Positions 6,637-8,978 of a DNA stretch of 8,978 nt are shown here, one piece after another. A program made the position numbers and the translations under genes. The first letter of the stretch is position 1; each line of letters starts with the position of its first letter. Origin of the DNA: Verrucomicrobiota bacterium (GTDB lineage: Bacteria > Verrucomicrobiota > Verrucomicrobiia > Limisphaerales > UBA1100); NCBI GenBank assembly GCA_028872685.1, contig JAPKEI010000098.1, forward strand, positions 1-8,978, in the 5' to 3' direction. Under the pieces are notes generated by a model. That model saw nothing but the letters and a program-made list of their open reading frames with translations, was not told the DNA's origin and did not search any database.

Positions 6637-6906
6637 TCAACTTTTTTCCGCGCCCACCCAGCACCGCACTGTTCCCAGCGGCACTTTTGCCCACGCGCGT
6701 TCGTGCAAATAATAAATCAACATCTTCGCCACCACTTCCACCGCGCCAATCTTGAGTGCGGTTTTCACGTCGCCCACGATGAAATACGCGATGGCGATGG
6801 TGGTGAGCGTGGCCAGCACACGCCAGCTCAGCGCCTTGAGCACACTGCGCAGGCGCGATTCGCGAATGACTTCGGTAGATTGCGTTTCTGATTTGGCGGC
6901 GTCCAT
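6637..6906 (-). CDS. DUF2061 small membrane protein
   Basis: This 89-residue protein has a short polar, charged N-terminus, then VLKALSWRVLATLTTIAIAYFIVG (22-45) with the first transmembrane helix, a second helix at about 50-67, and YYLHERAW (65-72) at its end. The pattern S-W-R-x-x-A-T-x-x-T, a mid-protein G-x-x-E-x-x-x-K and the terminal YYxHExxW are what I recognise as DUF2061. Family function is unknown. From memory, the domain sometimes occurs next to or fused with sulfate-activation enzymes (CysC/CysN); I cannot verify that here, but the sulfatase directly downstream makes it worth noting. It begins 9 bases after the pgl stop, so it is very probably translated from the zwf-pgl transcript. 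No Shine-Dalgarno sequence is visible in that short gap. Length is typical for the family. Confidence 0.87.
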   Translation of the reverse strand: MDAAKSETQSTEVIRESRLRSVLKALSWRVLATLTTIAIAYFIVGDVKTALKIGAVEVVAKMLIYYLHERAWAKVPLGTVRCWVGAEKS

Positions 6907-6915
6907 GCGCGGAGT

Positions 6916-7614
6916 CTACGCTAAATCGAAGTCCGTGAAAATCTCCGTGTGCGTCCTGCTTTTCAAAACCCGAGCAAGCGGTGTGTCGCCATCGTCCGCG
7001 AGTGAAGCGCCCAAGGCTTCCTTTTTTCCTTCGCCCGCGGCGAGCACCCACACCTCGCGCGCGGCGGCGAGCGCGGGATAGCCCAGCGTGATGCGGCGCG
7101 GCGGCGGCTTGGGACCGGTGACGGCACGATAAACCGCTTGAGTTTCCATCGCCTCCGTGTCGCCGGGAAAAATCGACGCCACGTGGCCATCCTCGCCCAA
7201 GCCGAGAAAAACCAAATCAAGAACCGGTTGGCCGGCCTCATCCAAATCCGCGATGCGGCAAATCTCTGCTTCGGCCTGTTGCACGGCAAAGGCTTCGCCG
7301 CGTTCGGTGAGAATGCGATGCACCTGCGGCTCGGGCACTTTCAACGCCAGCAACAACCGCACAGCGGCGATTTTAAAATTACTCTCTTCATCCGTTGACG
7401 AAACGCAGCGTTCATCGCCCCAAAAAAAATGCGTGTTTGCAAAGGCATCTTCCGAAGCTTGGGAGACTACTTCCGCGTATAATAATTTGGGAATGCGCCC
7501 GCCCGAAAGTGCCACAGTAAATAAGTCGCGAGCGGCCATAGCATCGAGCCATCGCAAAGCCGCTTCGCGAGCGAGGTCTTCGGCGCTGTCGAACGTACTC
7601 AGGGCGTGATTCAT
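6916..7614 (-). CDS. pgl: 6-phosphogluconolactonase (DevB type)
   Basis: The enzyme hydrolyses 6-phosphogluconolactone to 6-phosphogluconate, the second step of the oxidative pentose phosphate pathway, in the cytosol. The 232 residues match the usual size. Visible motifs are ALSGGR (35-40), FFWGDERCV with SSTDEESNF (63-80), the catalytic-region LGLGEDGHVASIFPG (137-151) and RRITLGYPAL (173-182). These are the standard markers of the glucosamine-6-phosphate isomerase-like Pgl fold. The frame runs upstream to 7686, but that part lies inside zwf. ATG 7614 overlaps the zwf TGA as ATGA (7614-7611), the classic arrangement for translational coupling, and no Shine-Dalgarno sequence is visible. The pairing with zwf confirms the role. 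Confidence 0.96.
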   Translation of the reverse strand: MNHALSTFDSAEDLAREAALRWLDAMAARDLFTVALSGGRIPKLLYAEVVSQASEDAFANTHFFWGDERCVSSTDEESNFKIAAVRLLLALKVPEPQVHRILTERGEAFAVQQAEAEICRIADLDEAGQPVLDLVFLGLGEDGHVASIFPGDTEAMETQAVYRAVTGPKPPPRRITLGYPALAAAREVWVLAAGEGKKEALGASLADDGDTPLARVLKSRTHTEIFTDFDLA

Positions 7615-8978
7615 TTTGCGGGCTGGGGATTGTGCCACACGTGGCCGTCCTGCGCGAGGAGGTCTTCCGCCGCCTCGGGCCCCCACGTGCCAGCCGCATA
7701 AAATTCACGGTTACTCAACACCTCGCCGCCCCAACCGGCGCGAATGGCATCGACAAATTGCCACGCGGTTTCCACTTCATCGCGCCGAATAAAGAGTGTG
7801 GCATCGCCTGCCATCGCTTCGAGCAACAGGCGTTCATACGCTTCAGGCGTGTACGCGCCAAATTCTGCATCGTACCCGAAATGCATCCGCACCGGCCGCG
7901 TAGCGATGGTGGTGCCAGGGACTTTACCATTGAAGCGCAGGGAAATTCCTTCGTCTGGCTGCAGCCGCAGTGTTAGTGCGTTGCGATCGAGATCGAGATT
8001 GCCCTGCGCGGCAAAAAGCACGCTGGGTGTGGGCCGAAATTGCACGCGCACTTCGCTGGCGCGCAGCGGAAGGTTTTTCCCGGTGCGCAAATAAAACGGC
8101 ACACCGCTCCATCGCCAATTGTCGATGAACAGTTTGAGCGCAGCATAGGTTTCCACATTGCTCTCGGGATTCACTTTTTCTTCCTGGCGATAGCCCGTGC
8201 GGTTTTCACCATTCACCGTGCCGGCAAAATACTGACCACGCACGACTTGTTGCGCCACCGCCTCAGGCGTCATCGGGCGGATAGATTTGAGCGCCTTCAC
8301 TTTTTCATTGCGGATATCCTCGGCCGCCAGCGAGGGCGGTGGCTCCATGGCCACCAGCGAAAGGATTTGCAGAAGATGATTTTGCATCATATCGCGCATC
8401 GTGCCGGCCTCTTCAAAATAACCGCCGCGACTGCCCACGCCGATGTCCTCACTCACCGTGATTTGCACGTGCTCGATGGCCTCGCGATGCCAGAGTTGTT
8501 CGAAGATAGCGTTGGAGAAACGGAACATCATAATGTTCTGCACCGTTTCCTTGCCGAGATAATGATCGATGCGAAGGATCTGTCGCTCGCGCGCGTGCTT
8601 CACCAGTCGGGCGTTGAGTTCGCGCGCGGATTGAAGGTCGTGCCCGAAAGGTTTCTCCACCACCACGCGCTGCCAAAACTGGTCGCCCTCTTCCCAGCGA
8701 TGCAGAAGCTTGGCCTCGTGTAAATGATCCACCACATCGCCAAATAAGCTCGGCGAAATGGCGAGGTAAAAAATCAGATTATTGGCGAGCTGTTCGTTAT
8801 CAAAATCCGCCAAGCGCGTCCCCAAGCTCGCGTACGCTTCCGCATCAGTGAGATCGCCGCGATGGTAAAAGAGATTTTTTGCAAAGGCCTCCCACTGCGC
8901 GGCATTCACTTCCGGCGAACGCGAGAAACGCTCGATGCCCGCCTTCATTTCCTCGCGCCAGCTTGCATCGGTCTTATC
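7611..8978 (-). CDS. zwf: Glucose-6-phosphate 1-dehydrogenase, N-terminus missing at window edge
   Basis: The enzyme oxidises glucose 6-phosphate to 6-phosphogluconolactone and reduces NADP+ (or NAD+), the entry step of the oxidative pentose phosphate pathway. The frame is open to base 8978, so the internal ATG at 8948 is not the start. By comparison with the usual 490-510 residues, about 45-55 N-terminal residues are missing, including the GxxGDLxxRK nucleotide-binding motif. In the 455 visible residues I see VVVEKPFG (105-112), the active-site signature RIDHYLGKE (136-144), GTMRDMMQNHLLQILSLVAM (192-211), DNWRWSGVPFYLRTGK (286-301), LRLQPDEG and the C-terminal AGTWGPEAAE. All expected blocks are present without frameshift. 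Its stop overlaps the pgl start by four bases; the promoter lies outside the window. Confidence 0.97.
   Translation of the reverse strand, partial: DKTDASWREEMKAGIERFSRSPEVNAAQWEAFAKNLFYHRGDLTDAEAYASLGTRLADFDNEQLANNLIFYLAISPSLFGDVVDHLHEAKLLHRWEEGDQFWQRVVVEKPFGHDLQSARELNARLVKHARERQILRIDHYLGKETVQNIMMFRFSNAIFEQLWHREAIEHVQITVSEDIGVGSRGGYFEEAGTMRDMMQNHLLQILSLVAMEPPPSLAAEDIRNEKVKALKSIRPMTPEAVAQQVVRGQYFAGTVNGENRTGYRQEEKVNPESNVETYAALKLFIDNWRWSGVPFYLRTGKNLPLRASEVRVQFRPTPSVLFAAQGNLDLDRNALTLRLQPDEGISLRFNGKVPGTTIATRPVRMHFGYDAEFGAYTPEAYERLLLEAMAGDATLFIRRDEVETAWQFVDAIRAGWGGEVLSNREFYAAGTWGPEAAEDLLAQDGHVWHNPQPAK

Noticed and set aside
6604..6638. Inverted repeat GATGC/GCATC followed by a run of six T on the minus strand, just before the sulfatase start
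   Set aside because: The stem is only 5 bp with an 18-base loop, too weak for an intrinsic terminator; at most a possible attenuation point.
8040..8723. 227-residue plus-strand open frame opposite zwf
   Set aside because: It is a long antisense shadow of a highly conserved gene in GC-rich DNA, rich in His/Arg and without a recognisable domain.

Overview
The window looks like chromosomal DNA from a Gram-negative bacterium of the PVC group, most likely Verrucomicrobiota and less likely Planctomycetota. This is inferred from gene content: an exported sulfatase, a secreted sialidase-like propeller and a secreted SMP-30/gluconolactonase-type propeller sit next to housekeeping genes. There is no 16S rRNA or other strong phylogenetic marker. 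I found no tRNA, rRNA, CRISPR array, insertion sequence or obvious repeat. Coding density is high and no gene-free stretch exceeds about 105 bases.

Layout, left to right. (1) Positions 1-1558 hold two minus-strand genes for zinc metallopeptidases of unrelated families. One is a membrane-anchored MtfA/M90-like protein whose C-terminus is cut off by the window edge. The other is a small secreted protein whose C-terminal half resembles the catalytic domain of anthrax lethal factor. (2) Position 1663 starts the only plus-strand gene, a VOC/glyoxalase-fold protein. It diverges from the secreted peptidase across a 104-base gap and converges tail-to-tail with the next gene, the two stop codons overlapping. 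(3) Positions 2037-5134 carry, on the minus strand, an exported SMP-30-like propeller, an exported BNR/Asp-box sialidase-like protein and a tandem-domain universal stress protein. (4) Positions 5202-8978 carry zwf (5' end missing) and pgl (overlapping ATGA junction), a DUF2061 two-helix membrane protein 9 bases downstream, and an exported formylglycine sulfatase.

The zwf-pgl pair makes NADPH through the oxidative pentose phosphate pathway and is the firmest functional unit. The sulfatase, sialidase-like protein and SMP-30 protein share a strand and are all predicted to be exported. They could form part of a sulfated-polysaccharide scavenging set, but no transporter, SusC/D pair, regulator or formylglycine-generating enzyme is visible, so this is inference. 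Clear Shine-Dalgarno sequences are scarce: only the sialidase-like gene has a well-placed one. Several genes have spurious upstream TTG/GTG starts; I chose starts from signal peptides, domain boundaries and neighbour overlaps.

The points most worth following are the lethal-factor-like secreted peptidase, the membrane-anchored MtfA homologue beside it, and the acidic, calcium-loop-like insertion in the first domain of the universal stress protein.
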